The notes beneath the pieces were generated by a model that saw only the letters and a list, made by a program, of their open reading frames with translations, ran no database searches and was not told the DNA's origin. Source: Stutzerimonas xanthomarina DSM 18231 (GTDB lineage Bacteria; Pseudomonadota; Gammaproteobacteria; Pseudomonadales; Pseudomonadaceae). From it: 64,000 nucleotides of DNA. The DNA is taken from NCBI RefSeq assembly GCF_900129835.1, contig NZ_FQXA01000006.1, forward strand, positions 186,001-250,000. Reading direction: 5' to 3'. This document shows positions 1-11,049 of the stretch, in pieces (positions within the stretch are counted from its first letter, which is position 1; every line of letters begins with the position of its first letter). The position numbers and the translations under genes were made by a program.

Positions 1-154
1 CCAGCGTCTGGATGTACCGCGGCTCCCCGTTGATTTCTTCCAGCTCGGTCATCCCGGCGAGTTCGCCGACGACGCGATAGCGCTTGCCGACGCGTTTGTC
101 CTGCAGCGGATAGAGCTGGGCAATCTGTTGGGCGAGTTCGGTAAGAGTGGACAT
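1..154 (-). CDS. Partial hypothetical protein, N-terminal 51 residues
   Basis: A reading frame on the minus strand begins with ATG at 154 and runs off the left edge. It starts MSTLTELAQQIAQLYPLQDK and continues with a basic stretch (KRVGKRYRVVGEL). The frame is open to the edge, codon use is typical of the window, and a GGAG lies about 11 bases upstream of the ATG. I do not recognise the family from 51 residues; the start of a small soluble protein is all that can be seen. Confidence 0.6.
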   Translation of the reverse strand, partial: MSTLTELAQQIAQLYPLQDKRVGKRYRVVGELAGMTELEEINGEPRYIQTL

Positions 155-302
155 GGTTCGGTAGCTCCAGATAACTGCATTCCGCAGCTTTTTACAGGCC
201 TTAGGTTACGATTCAACGACAAGCTTCCTTCGTCTCGCCTGTTGGAGCCACCCGTTGCGCAATTGATTCCCTACCAGAGGCAAAAACTACCCGAACGATT
301 GA

Positions 303-425
303 TCAGCAGATACCTACACCCAGCTGTAGCAGAGCCAGGCCGCCCTGCTGCCAGCCCCACCAAGCCGCAACCAAGAGCAGCGACGCCAACACGGCGCCGC
401 CTGTCCATAACCAGACGCGGCGCAT
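303..425 (-). CDS. Tiny single-pass membrane protein coupled to the MFS gene
   Basis: This 40-codon frame encodes MRRVWLWTGGAVLASLLLVA followed by AWWGWQQGGLALLQLGVGIC. It has a short basic N-terminus, one hydrophobic segment (residues about 4-24) and a hydrophobic tail ending in Cys. Its ATG overlaps the stop of the upstream MFS gene as TGATG, the classic arrangement for translational coupling, so the two are almost certainly one transcript. Function is unknown; a small accessory or stabilising partner of the transporter is an inference from position only. The coupling and the clean membrane-protein composition argue against chance. Confidence 0.6.
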   Translation of the reverse strand: MRRVWLWTGGAVLASLLLVAAWWGWQQGGLALLQLGVGIC

Positions 426-1636
426 CAGGCCGTACCTGCCGCCAAGCGCACGCGCTCGACCGGTTGCTCACGAATTGGCCAGTTGAGAGCAGCAGCCATC
501 AGGCTCAGCGCGATGGAAATCTGCCAGACCAGATCGTAACTGCCAGTCGTGTCATAGACCCACCCGCCCAGCCAGCCACCGAAGAACGAGCCGATCTGGT
601 GGAACAGAAACACGATGCCACCCAACATCGACAGATTGCGCACGCCGAACAGCGTAGCGACCGTGCCGTTAGTCAAGGGCACGGTGGACAGCCACAGGAG
701 CCCCATGGCGATGCCGAACGCATAGGCGGTCCAGAGCGTCACCGGAGCAAAAAAGAACGCGCTGATTACCACTGCCCGAGCCAGATAAAGCGCAGTCAGC
801 AGTTTCGGCTTCGAATAACAACCGCCCAGCCAGCCCGCCGTGTAGGTACCGATGATGTTGAATAGCCCAACCAGCGCCAGAACGGTCGTGCCGGCCATCG
901 CTGGCAACTGCTTGTCGACCAGATAGGCCGGCAGGTGAATACCGATGAACACCACCTGAAACCCGCAGACGAAAAAGCCCAACGCCAGCAGGCGGAAGCC
1001 GGAGTGGCTGACCGCTTCACGCAGCGCCTCCATCAGCGTTTGCTGCGGGCCGGTCACCGGCGCTGCCGGCCCGCTGCGCAGCATCAGCGCCAGCGGCATG
1101 ATCAGCGCCACCAGCAAACCCAGCGCCAGCAAGGCCGACGACCAGCCCAACCAGCCAATCAGACCAAGCGTGCCGGGCAGCATGGCAAACTGACCGAACG
1201 AACCCGCTGCGCTGGCAATACCCATCGCCATGCTGCGTTTTTCGACCGGCACCGCGCGCCCAACTGCACCCAGGATCACGGAAAACGACGTTCCGGAAAG
1301 CCCCAGCCCGATTAGCAGACCAGCACTGAGAGACAGCGAAACCGGCGAATCCGCGCCCGCCATCAGCAACAGGCCGACCGCATAGAGCACACCGCCGAGC
1401 AGCACCGCGCGGGCCACACCGAAACGGTCAGCCAGCGCGCCGGTGACCGGCTGCGCCAGACCCCAAATCAGATTCTGCAGGGCGATGGCAAAGGCGAAGG
1501 TTTCACGCCCCCAACCGAATTCGGCGCTCATCGGTGGCAGGAAAAGCCCGAACCCGTGCCGGATACCCAGGGAAAGGGCGAGGATCAAGGAGCCGCCCAG
1601 CAGAATCCAGGTACTGTTGCGCCAAATCGCATTCAT
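425..1636 (-). CDS. MFS transporter, 12-TM, monocarboxylate/oxalate-formate type
   Basis: This 403-residue protein starts MNAIWRNSTWILLGGSLILA and has about 12 hydrophobic segments in two halves. The loop between TM2 and TM3 carries the MFS signature GALADRFGVARAVLLGG (residues about 67-83). The substrate cannot be read from sequence; the overall look is of the major facilitator group that includes monocarboxylate and oxalate/formate exchangers. The start is not settled. An in-frame TTG at 1684 would add 16 residues, but the strong AAGGAGG at 1685-1691 touches that codon, leaving no spacer. I chose the ATG at 1636, where the hydrophobic pattern begins. The stop overlaps the tiny membrane gene downstream. 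Confidence 0.85.
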   Translation of the reverse strand: MNAIWRNSTWILLGGSLILALSLGIRHGFGLFLPPMSAEFGWGRETFAFAIALQNLIWGLAQPVTGALADRFGVARAVLLGGVLYAVGLLLMAGADSPVSLSLSAGLLIGLGLSGTSFSVILGAVGRAVPVEKRSMAMGIASAAGSFGQFAMLPGTLGLIGWLGWSSALLALGLLVALIMPLALMLRSGPAAPVTGPQQTLMEALREAVSHSGFRLLALGFFVCGFQVVFIGIHLPAYLVDKQLPAMAGTTVLALVGLFNIIGTYTAGWLGGCYSKPKLLTALYLARAVVISAFFFAPVTLWTAYAFGIAMGLLWLSTVPLTNGTVATLFGVRNLSMLGGIVFLFHQIGSFFGGWLGGWVYDTTGSYDLVWQISIALSLMAAALNWPIREQPVERVRLAAGTA

Positions 1637-1786
1637 CGCTGACACACTTTGCAAAAAACGAGGGGGGATCCATCTTACTCGCAACCTCCTTGTCGTCCAC
1701 CTCTGCCTTTTTATTCAGCAAAAGGCGAGCGACGGGGTTGCTCGGGTAAACTGCCGCCTGTCTGCCTTTCCTGCCGCGAGCACCTC

Positions 1787-2794
1787 ATGCCGATTCGCCA
1801 CAGCATCGTTCACCTGATCGAAAAAAAGCCGGACGGCACACCCGCCGTTCTCCATGCCCGCGATTCGGAACTGGGCGATTCCCAGGCCATCGAGAACCTG
1901 CTGGCCGATCTCAACGAGAGCTACAACGCCAAGCAGGGCAAGGCCTGGGGCTTCTTCCATGAGGAATCCGGCGCCTACCCCTTCAGCGGCTGGCTCGCGC
2001 AATACATGGAAGGCAATCAGAACTTCACCGCGTTCAGCCGCCAGGCGGTCGAGCATCTGCAGAAGCTGATGGAGGAGTCCAACCTGTCAACTGGCGGCCA
2101 CGTGCTGTTCGCTCACTACCAGCAAGGCATGACCGATTACCTGGCGATCGCTCTGCTGCATCACAGCAATGGCGTCACTGTTACTGACGCGCTGGACGTG
2201 GCCGAAGCCAGGCACCTCGACTTGGGTCAACTGCACCTGGCGACACGCATCAACATCTCGGAGTGGAAGAACAACAAGCAGTCCAGGCAGTACATCTCCT
2301 TCATCAAGGGCAAGAACGGTAAGAAGGTTTCGGAGTACTTCCGCGACTTCATTGGCTGCCAGGAAGGCGTCGATGGGCCGGGTGAAACGCGCACGCTGCT
2401 CAAGGCCTTCAGCGACTATGTCGAGAGCGAAGACCTGCCCGACGAAAAGGCACGTGAGAAAACCAGCGCACTGGTGGGCTATGCCAGCAGTCAGGCCAAG
2501 ATCGGTGAGCCCATGTCGCTAGAGGAGCTGTCCGGCGTTATCGACGAGGAGCGGCCGCGCGCCTTCTACGACCACATCCGCAACAAGGACTATGGCCTTT
2601 CGCCGGAGATTCCCGCTGACAAGCGCACCCTGAACCAGTTTCAGCGGTTCACCGGGCGGGCCGAGGGACTGTCGATCAGCTTCGAATCTCATCTGCTGGG
2701 CTCGAAGGTTGAGTACGACGAAGCCCGCGACATGTTGATCATCCGCAACCTGCCGACGCAACTGACCGATCAACTCAAGCGACGCAAAGGATAA
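1787..2794 (+). CDS. ndpA: Nucleoid-associated protein NdpA/YejK
   Basis: This 335-residue protein has the length and character of the 37-kDa nucleoid-associated protein family (YejK/NdpA). It opens [20 protein letters not shown] and has the family core around [22 protein letters not shown] (residues about 166-187) and a C-terminal part rich in charged residues. Family members bind DNA and associate with the nucleoid; the precise role is unsettled. The frame stays open upstream to 1649, but ATG 1787 gives the conserved N-terminus. It is divergent from the MFS gene and stands alone, with uppP starting 180 bases downstream in its own unit. Confidence 0.93.
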   Translation: MPIRHSIVHLIEKKPDGTPAVLHARDSELGDSQAIENLLADLNESYNAKQGKAWGFFHEESGAYPFSGWLAQYMEGNQNFTAFSRQAVEHLQKLMEESNLSTGGHVLFAHYQQGMTDYLAIALLHHSNGVTVTDALDVAEARHLDLGQLHLATRINISEWKNNKQSRQYISFIKGKNGKKVSEYFRDFIGCQEGVDGPGETRTLLKAFSDYVESEDLPDEKAREKTSALVGYASSQAKIGEPMSLEELSGVIDEERPRAFYDHIRNKDYGLSPEIPADKRTLNQFQRFTGRAEGLSISFESHLLGSKVEYDEARDMLIIRNLPTQLTDQLKRRKG

Positions 2795-2973
2795 GGCGCT
2801 GGGCAGCGACGCCTGATCACGCCGTAGGCTGCTGAGGCTGTGCGCAAGGCCTCGCAAAGCACGTCGGCTACGAAAATCTGTCTCCTCGCTGGAATGAAAC
2901 GGCTATCTGCCAGTCAGATGGCTGCTCATCGCTGCTGCAACCCTGTACGACCCGCTACGGCTAAGGATTCACA

Positions 2974-3771
2974 ATGGATTGGCTGCACCTAATTATTCTG
3001 TCCCTGGTCCAGGGCATCACTGAATTTCTCCCGATTTCATCTTCCGCCCACCTGATCCTTCCTTCGCAAGTGCTTGGATGGCCCGACCAAGGCCAGGCAT
3101 TCGACGTCGCGGTACACGTCGGCACCTTGCTCGCCGTATTGATCTGCTTCCGTCACGAAGTGATCGCGACCACCCGTGGCTGGCTGGCACACGTGTTCCG
3201 CCGACAGGTCAGCGCGGAAAGCCGTCTCGGCTGGGCGATCATCATCGGCACATTGCCGGCGGGCATCATCGGCTTGCTGCTGGAGGACTACATCGAGCAG
3301 TACACCCGATCGATGCTCTTCATTGCGGCCACGACCATTATCTTCGGCCTGCTGCTGTGGTACGCGGACGTCAAGGGGCGGCGTGTCGCCGAAATGGATC
3401 AGCTGACCTGGAAAAGCGCACTGATCATCGGCTTCGCCCAGGCCCTGGCGCTGATTCCTGGCACATCGCGCTCGGGTATCACCATGACGGCAGCCCTGCT
3501 GCTTGGCTTTACCCGGCAGACGGCTGCACGCTTCTCCTTTCTGCTGTCGATACCGCTGATTCTCGCCGCAGGCGGGCTGAAAGCCGTCGAGCTGGCTCAG
3601 TCAGGTGAAGCTGCGCCGTGGAATGACATTTTCATCGGTGCAGCACTGTCGTTCGTTGCCGCATTCCTTTGCATCAAGCTGTTCCTCAAGGCGCTCGACG
3701 CGCTGGGCATGCTGCCTTTCGTGATCTATCGCTTGCTGCTGGGCGTGACACTACTGTTCATCGCGCTCTGA
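2974..3771 (+). CDS. uppP: Undecaprenyl-diphosphatase UppP (BacA)
   Basis: An integral membrane phosphatase of 265 residues that removes one phosphate from undecaprenyl pyrophosphate, recycling the lipid carrier for peptidoglycan and O-antigen and giving bacitracin resistance. Both family motifs are present. The N-terminal (E/Q)-rich motif reads EFLPISSSAHLIL (from residue 17; this protein has Ala where many have Gly), and the second motif PGTSRSGITM lies near residue 162. About eight membrane segments are visible. The length is normal. The gene is monocistronic and is followed by a perfect 10-bp hairpin shared with the convergent GST gene. Confidence 0.96.
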   Translation: MDWLHLIILSLVQGITEFLPISSSAHLILPSQVLGWPDQGQAFDVAVHVGTLLAVLICFRHEVIATTRGWLAHVFRRQVSAESRLGWAIIIGTLPAGIIGLLLEDYIEQYTRSMLFIAATTIIFGLLLWYADVKGRRVAEMDQLTWKSALIIGFAQALALIPGTSRSGITMTAALLLGFTRQTAARFSFLLSIPLILAAGGLKAVELAQSGEAAPWNDIFIGAALSFVAAFLCIKLFLKALDALGMLPFVIYRLLLGVTLLFIAL

Positions 3772-3785
3772 CGAGCGTCGATGGA

Positions 3786-3813
3786 GGCCCGCGCAACGAA
3801 ATGTGCGCGGGCC
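3786..3813. terminator. Hairpin between convergent uppP and GST genes
   Basis: A perfect 10-bp inverted repeat (GGCCCGCGCA / TGCGCGGGCC) with an 8-base loop lies between two convergent genes, 14 bases after uppP and 8 bases from the GST stop. Neither side has a T-tract, so it may act as a bidirectional stem-loop stabiliser rather than a full intrinsic terminator. Confidence 0.5.
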
Positions 3814-3820
3814 CGATGCA

Positions 3821-4759
3821 TCAACGGGCGTCGATGCGATAGCCCATGCGCGGAAAGTGCACATGCACGACGCCAGCACGTTCATCCTCACGTCGCAGAA
3901 TCAATTCTTCCACACCGGCGAAGACCAGCTCGCCCTCGACCGGATCGGTGCCGTAGTCCACTGCGGAGATGGTCACGGCCTGGCCTGCCTGGAACCCGTT
4001 AGGCTCGGAGAACGGCTCATCCGGTAGCTCGGCAGGCGTTGCTTCGCGGGCGATAGCGACGGCGTGTTCGGCTGACAGCTCGGACAGTGAGCCGTGCCCC
4101 ACGGCCAGTACCTTACCTAGCCAGGCCGCTACGTCTGGATAGGCGTCAATCAGCGGCGCAGTTACCGGTGTGCCTTTAAGGAACCAAAGGCAATGGGCGA
4201 CAGAGAAATCGGCCACACAAGGTGCGCTGCCAAGCAGAAACTCTCCATTACCGCGCGCTAGTTGCTGTTGCAGACGCGCCATCAGGACCGGCCAGTGGTT
4301 CTTAGCCTGCTCCAGTGGAACGCGAGTCGCCGAGCCGCTGCTGAACAAGGCGGCGCGGTCTTTGCTGAACACCTCAATGAACGCCTTGGGCACTTGAGCG
4401 AAACGCATCGCCATCGACTCGGGCTGGAACACCAGACTCACGGCGTGCAGAAACAGTACCGAGTCAGCCCACTGCGCCAGCGTAGCCGCGACGAACTCCT
4501 GTCCTTCAGGAAACAGCGCAGGTGTGGCTTTTTCGGCCTCCAGACGACGCGCGATCAGAGCGGTATCACAATAGATGTCAGCGCCAATCTGCAGCACGGG
4601 CGTGCGCCGATAGCCGCCTGTCAGCGCCGTGAGATCGGGCTTGGGCATGACCGGAGGAATTTGCACCGAACGCCAGGAGAGCTGCTTGAAACCCAGCATC
4701 AGCCGCGCTTTTTCGGCAAAGGGCGAGGTTGGATAGTGGTGCAGGATCACTTCGTGCAT
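3821..4759 (-). CDS. Glutathione S-transferase family protein with C-terminal extension
   Basis: A 312-residue protein with a GST N-terminal thioredoxin fold (residues about 3-80: HHYPTSPFAEKARLMLGFK, then a cis-Pro region RRTPVLQIGADIYCDT with the Ser/Asp-type glutathione contact) and an alpha-helical C-domain to about residue 215. The last 95 residues go beyond a normal GST of 200-230 residues and form a small beta-rich tail (VEGELVFAGVEELILRRE). This long form is a known subfamily in Pseudomonas; its substrate is unknown. A GGAG lies upstream of the ATG. It is monocistronic and convergent with uppP. Confidence 0.85.
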   Translation of the reverse strand: MHEVILHHYPTSPFAEKARLMLGFKQLSWRSVQIPPVMPKPDLTALTGGYRRTPVLQIGADIYCDTALIARRLEAEKATPALFPEGQEFVAATLAQWADSVLFLHAVSLVFQPESMAMRFAQVPKAFIEVFSKDRAALFSSGSATRVPLEQAKNHWPVLMARLQQQLARGNGEFLLGSAPCVADFSVAHCLWFLKGTPVTAPLIDAYPDVAAWLGKVLAVGHGSLSELSAEHAVAIAREATPAELPDEPFSEPNGFQAGQAVTISAVDYGTDPVEGELVFAGVEELILRREDERAGVVHVHFPRMGYRIDAR

Positions 4760-4825
4760 TGCAGGCTCCGCCAGTCGTTAGGTAGACCGGAAGCTTACTC
4801 GCGCCAACGGAGGCAGCCTACCCGT

Positions 4826-6860
<2,035 letters not shown>

Positions 6861-6878
6861 TCCTTCCGGCTCCGCGCT

Positions 6879-7349
6879 TCAGCTTCGCCCGATGGCGGCG
6901 AAGCTGCCTGCGGTATGCTCGGCCAGCACCTCAGCCGCCAGTTCCACCTCCAGCCCTCGCCGCCCGGCGCTGACATAGATGCTCGGTTGTGCCTGCGCCG
7001 ACACGTCAATAAACGTGCGTAGCCGCTTCTTCTGCCCCAGCGGACTGATGCCACCGACCAGATAGCCAGTCGCGCGTTGCGCCGCCATGGGATCGGCCAT
7101 GTCGACCTTCTTCACCTTGGCCGCCTGCGCCAGCGCCTTGAGATCAAGCGAACCGGCAACCGGCACGACAGCCACCAGAAGCTCGTTCTTTTCGGTGCAG
7201 GCGAGCAGTGTCTTGAACACCCTTGCCGCCTCCAGGCCAAGCTTCTCAGCGGCTTCGAGGCCATAGGATGCCGATTTGGGATCGTGTTCGTAGCTGTGGA
7301 TGCGGTGGTCGGCCTTGGCCTTTTTCAGCAGATCGATAGCGGGCGTCAT
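6879..7349 (-). CDS. ybaK: Cys-tRNA(Pro)/Cys-tRNA(Cys) deacylase YbaK
   Basis: This 156-residue protein is a trans-editing enzyme that hydrolyses Cys-tRNA(Pro) made in error by ProRS. The YbaK fold is recognisable from RIHSYEHDPKSASYGLEAAE (residues 16-35), the conserved VFKTLLACTEKNELLVAVVPV block with the catalytic Lys (about residue 46), and the glycine-rich VGGISPLGQKKRLRTFID segment (about 98-115). The length matches the family. The gene is alone, convergent with mltF. Confidence 0.93.
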   Translation of the reverse strand: MTPAIDLLKKAKADHRIHSYEHDPKSASYGLEAAEKLGLEAARVFKTLLACTEKNELLVAVVPVAGSLDLKALAQAAKVKKVDMADPMAAQRATGYLVGGISPLGQKKRLRTFIDVSAQAQPSIYVSAGRRGLEVELAAEVLAEHTAGSFAAIGRS

Positions 7350-7434
7350 GGCGAAAAGAATCGTCGAGGAAAGGACGCTACATTAGCCAAAAACACAAAG
7401 GCTCGCACAGCGTACAAGCCGAAAATGGTGCAGC

Positions 7435-7459
7435 GCGGCCGGGCCGTGAGACCGGCCGC
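7435..7459 (-). terminator. Probable metE terminator
   Basis: An 8-bp perfect stem (GCGGCCGG / CCGGCCGC) with a 9-base loop lies 17 bases after the metE stop codon. Read on the minus strand, a TTTT stretch follows about 10 bases beyond the stem, so the element is a plausible but not classic intrinsic terminator. Confidence 0.5.
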
Positions 7460-7475
7460 CCTTCCCGACACTCGC

Positions 7476-9776
7476 TCAGGCCACCTTGTCCCGGTGCATC
7501 GCACGCAATTGACGGGCCGCCGCGACCATGTTTACCAACGCCGCCTCGGTTTCCGCCCAGCCGCGGGTTTTCAGGCCGCAATCCGGGTTGACCCAGAGCC
7601 GCTCGGCCGGGATTCGCTCGGAGGCCTTCTGCAGCAACTGGACCATTTCAGTTGTGTCCGGGACGCGCGGCGAATGGATGTCGTAGACGCCGGGACCGAT
7701 GTCGTTGGGGTAGTCGAAGACGCGGAACGCTTCCAGCAGCTCCATGTGCGAGCGGGAGGTCTCGATGGTGATAACGTCTGCATCCATCGCGGCGATCGCC
7801 TCGATCACATCGTTGAATTCGCTGTAACACATGTGCGTGTGGATCTGCGTTTCGTCGCGCACACCGCTGGCGCACAGACGGAACGCATCGACTGCCCAAT
7901 CGAGATAGTGCCCCCACTGGGCGCGCCGCAACGGCAGACCTTCGCGAAATGCCGCTTCGTCGATCTGGACGATTTTGATGCCCGCCTCTTCGAGATCACA
8001 CACCTCGTCTCGGATCGCCAATGCCAGCTGCCGCGCCTGTTGCTCACGGCTGATATCCTCGCGAGTAAACGACCACATCAACATGGTGACCGGCCCGGTC
8101 AGCATGCCCTTCATGACCTTACTGGTCTGCTGCTGCGCGTAGCGAATCCACTCCACCGTCATCGCTGCCGGGCGGCTCAGATCGCCGTAGATGATCGCCG
8201 GTTTCACGCAACGCGAGCCGTAGCTCTGCACCCAGCCGAAACGGGTGAAGGCGTAGCCATCCAGTTGCTCGGCGAAATACTCGACCATGTCGTTACGCTC
8301 GGCTTCGCCGTGCACCAGCACGTCCAGACCCAATTGCTCCTGTACGGCAATTGCGTGACGAATCTCGGCGTGCATCGCCTCGGTGTAGTCGGTCAGCGCC
8401 AGCTTGCCCTGTTTGAAGGCTTGACGCGCCAAACGGATCGCCGGAGTCTGCGGGAACGAGCCGATGGTGGTCGTCGGGAATGCCGGCAGATCCAGCCGCG
8501 TACGCTGCTTCTCGATGCGGCTTTCGAAATCGGACTGCCGTTGGCTGTGCCTGGGCTCGATCGCTGCCAGCCGCGCCTGCACGGCGGGCTTGTGGATCCG
8601 TGGAGACTCGCCGCGGCTCGCCTGCACCTCGCGGCTTTGTTGTAGCGCCGCCTGAACTTGCGCATCTCCCGGTTGATTGACCGCTCGCGTCAGCACTGCA
8701 ACCTCCGCGCATTTCTGCACGGCGAATGCCAGCCAGCTACGCAGCTCAGCATCCAGTTGGTCCTCCCGCGCAAGGTCCACCGGTGCGTGCAGCAACGAAC
8801 AGGACGGCGCGACCCAGAGTCGCTCGCGCAACCGCTCGGCAGCGTGACGAAGCACGCTCAAGGCTTTATCCAGATCGCAGCGCCAGACGTTTCGTCCGTT
8901 GACGATGCCTAGGGAGAGGATTTTGTAGGCGGGCAGTCGATCAAGAATGACCGGGTACTGATCCGGTGCACGCACCAGGTCGATATGCAGGCCATCCACC
9001 GGCAATACTGCGGCCAAGCCAAGGTTGTCTTCCAATCCGCCAAAATAGGTTGCGACCAGCTTCTTCAATGGTGCGCGCTGCAACAGGTTGTAGGCTCGCT
9101 CAAAGGCGTTCTTCCAATCTTGCGGCAAGTCGAGCACCAGGATCGGCTCATCGATCTGCACCCACTCCACGCCCTGCGCGGCGAGCCGCTCCAGCACTTC
9201 CCCGTAGACCGGAAGCAGGCGCTCGAGCAGCTCCAGCTTGTCGAACGCTTCCCCCTTGGCCTTCCCCAGCCAGAGATAGGTCAACGGGCCGATCAGCACG
9301 GGCTTCACCGCGTGGCCGAGGGCCCTGGCCTCTTCCACTTCCTCGAACAACTGCGTCCAGGACAGCTGAAAGGACTGATCAACGCTGAATTCGGGTACCA
9401 GGTAGTGATAGTTGGTATCAAACCACTTGGTCATCTCTTGCGCTTGCCCGGCGCCGCAGCACTGATGAGTTACGCCGCGTGCCATGGCGAACAAGGTATC
9501 CAGGGTTGGCTTGCCATCGGCGGGGCGAAAGCGCTCAGGCACAACGCCAAACATCAACGAATGGGTCAGCACCTGGTCATACCAGGCGAAATCGCCTGCC
9601 GGCAGCAATTCAATGCCGGCGTCAGCCTGCAGCTGCCAATGGGCGGCTCGCAATTCCCGACCGACCCGACGCAACTCGGCCTCGCTGAGGACACCCTTCC
9701 AGTACGCTTCGAGCGCCTTTTTCAATTCCCGGTCGGCACCAATACGTGGGAAGCCCAGGGAATGCGCAACAGCCAT
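7476..9776 (-). CDS. metE: Cobalamin-independent methionine synthase
   Basis: MetE (766 residues) transfers a methyl group from 5-methyltetrahydropteroyltri-L-glutamate to homocysteine, the last step of methionine synthesis, without B12. The N-terminal repeat starts [20 protein letters not shown]. The C-terminal barrel carries the zinc ligands: His and Cys in the [10 protein letters not shown] motif, a conserved Glu further on, and the final Cys in [11 protein letters not shown]. The linker ends at [12 protein letters not shown] (residues about 437-448), a standard landmark. The start is ATG 9776, with GGAG 8 bases upstream; a TTG four codons earlier is less likely. It is divergent from metR, as in enterobacteria and pseudomonads. 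Confidence 0.97.
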   Translation of the reverse strand: MAVAHSLGFPRIGADRELKKALEAYWKGVLSEAELRRVGRELRAAHWQLQADAGIELLPAGDFAWYDQVLTHSLMFGVVPERFRPADGKPTLDTLFAMARGVTHQCCGAGQAQEMTKWFDTNYHYLVPEFSVDQSFQLSWTQLFEEVEEARALGHAVKPVLIGPLTYLWLGKAKGEAFDKLELLERLLPVYGEVLERLAAQGVEWVQIDEPILVLDLPQDWKNAFERAYNLLQRAPLKKLVATYFGGLEDNLGLAAVLPVDGLHIDLVRAPDQYPVILDRLPAYKILSLGIVNGRNVWRCDLDKALSVLRHAAERLRERLWVAPSCSLLHAPVDLAREDQLDAELRSWLAFAVQKCAEVAVLTRAVNQPGDAQVQAALQQSREVQASRGESPRIHKPAVQARLAAIEPRHSQRQSDFESRIEKQRTRLDLPAFPTTTIGSFPQTPAIRLARQAFKQGKLALTDYTEAMHAEIRHAIAVQEQLGLDVLVHGEAERNDMVEYFAEQLDGYAFTRFGWVQSYGSRCVKPAIIYGDLSRPAAMTVEWIRYAQQQTSKVMKGMLTGPVTMLMWSFTREDISREQQARQLALAIRDEVCDLEEAGIKIVQIDEAAFREGLPLRRAQWGHYLDWAVDAFRLCASGVRDETQIHTHMCYSEFNDVIEAIAAMDADVITIETSRSHMELLEAFRVFDYPNDIGPGVYDIHSPRVPDTTEMVQLLQKASERIPAERLWVNPDCGLKTRGWAETEAALVNMVAAARQLRAMHRDKVA

Positions 9777-10121
9777 GACAATCTCCAATTCGTTTCGTTT
9801 TCGATGTGCGAATTGTGGTGGCTTGAGATCTGTGAAACAAACTAATGCATTTCTTGATGATCTTTAGATATCTTCATGATCCGAAACTGACGAGACGCGA
9901 AAGCCGAGCGGCCACGCTGCGTGTCGTTTGGTATTCCGCCGGCCAAACCATCGCAAATCTCCAAGCGACCATCTGTTTCCATATGCTGGCTCGACAATGA
10001 TCGGCGCGCTAGGACACACTTCGCCGCCACGATGAGGATTGCTCAAGTCACCCCAGTCTTGCGTTATCTAGCATCCTCTCGAACCTAGGCCCCGCCCACG
10101 AAATAGCAGGAACTCCCCAGC
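9777..10121. promoter_or_regulatory. metE-metR divergent control region
   Basis: This 345-base gap must hold the promoters of both genes. It contains a MetR-like site at 10033-10045 and an AT-rich quasi-palindrome centred near 9870 (AGATATCT flanked by GATC-rich arms). I looked for the conserved boxes of a cobalamin riboswitch in the metE leader and did not find them, so control by MetR with homocysteine is the likely mode. Confidence 0.6.
10033..10045. promoter_or_regulatory. Candidate MetR operator
   Basis: TGAGGATTGCTCA is a perfect 4-bp inverted repeat with a 5-base spacer, 13 bases in all. This is the geometry of the known MetR consensus TGAA-N5-TTCA, with one symmetric change. It lies 77 bases before the metR ATG, a position suited to control of one or both divergent genes. 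No footprint supports it. Confidence 0.4.
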
Positions 10122-11048
10122 ATGCTGGAAATCCGCCACCTGAAAACGCTTCACGCGCTGCGCGAAACCGACAGCCTGGTGGAGGCTGCCGAGCGGCTGC
10201 ACCTGACCCAGTCAGCACTGTCCCATCAGTTCAAGGAACTGGAAGAACGCCTGGGCTTGCAGCTGTTCGTGCGCAAGACGCGTCCCGTACGCTTCACCAG
10301 TGCCGGTTTACGTCTGTTGCAATTGGCCGACAGCGTGCTGCCACAGCTGCGCAGCGCCGAGCGCGACCTGGCCCGGTTGGCAGGGGGCACCGCAGGCCGT
10401 CTGCATATGGCAATCGAGTGTCACAGCTGCTTTCAGTGGCTGATGCCGACCATTGACCAGTTCCGCGATGCCTGGCCGGAAGTTGAGCTGGACCTGGCCT
10501 CGGGGTTTTCCTTCGCACCGCTGCCGGCCCTGGCGCGCGGTGATCTGGATCTTGTGGTGACGTCTGATCCTGTCGACCTACCGGGCATCACCTATGTGCC
10601 GCTGTTTACCTACGAAGCGCTGCTCGCCGTCGCCAACCAGCACGCCCTGGCATCCCGCCCGTTCGTACGCGCCGAAGACCTGGCCAGCGAAACCCTGATC
10701 ACCTATCCGGTGGAACGTGATCGTTTGGACATCTTTACCCGTTTCCTCGAGCCGGCCGACATCGAACCCGCGCAGGTTCGTACCTCGGAACTCACCGTGA
10801 TGATGATGCAGTTGGTGGCCTCCGGTCGCGGCGTGTGCTGCGTGCCTAACTGGGCGTTGCATGAATACAGCACGCGCGGTTACGTCACTGCCAAACGACT
10901 TGGCGAGAAAGGCCTGTTTGCCACGCTCTATGCGGGCATACGCGCTGACATGCTGGATTCGCCGTTCATGCGCGATTTCCTGCTGACCGCCAAGGACACC
11001 TCGTTTTCGACGCTCGAAGGGGTCAGCGCCGCACCGAAGACGAAATAG
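10122..11048 (+). CDS. metR: LysR-type regulator MetR
   Basis: A LysR-family regulator of 308 residues. The N-terminal winged helix-turn-helix reads LKTLHALRETDSLVEAAERL and HLTQSALSHQFKELEERLG (residues 6-45), followed by LFVRKTRPVRFTSAG. The effector domain covers about residues 90-295 and contains IECHSCFQWLMPTIDQF, typical of MetR. MetR uses homocysteine as co-effector and activates metE. The divergent position beside metE is the standard arrangement and supports the name strongly. Confidence 0.95.
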   Translation: MLEIRHLKTLHALRETDSLVEAAERLHLTQSALSHQFKELEERLGLQLFVRKTRPVRFTSAGLRLLQLADSVLPQLRSAERDLARLAGGTAGRLHMAIECHSCFQWLMPTIDQFRDAWPEVELDLASGFSFAPLPALARGDLDLVVTSDPVDLPGITYVPLFTYEALLAVANQHALASRPFVRAEDLASETLITYPVERDRLDIFTRFLEPADIEPAQVRTSELTVMMMQLVASGRGVCCVPNWALHEYSTRGYVTAKRLGEKGLFATLYAGIRADMLDSPFMRDFLLTAKDTSFSTLEGVSAAPKTK

Positions 11049-11049
11049 C

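Noticed and set aside
7077-8645. Long open frame (522 codons) on the + strand
   Set aside because: It lies antisense to ybaK and metE and its protein has no motif and very high Arg/His/Gln, as expected from the reverse of a high-GC gene.
9777-10121. Cobalamin riboswitch in the metE leader
   Set aside because: The conserved B12-box sequences and adenosylcobalamin core pattern could not be found on the minus strand.
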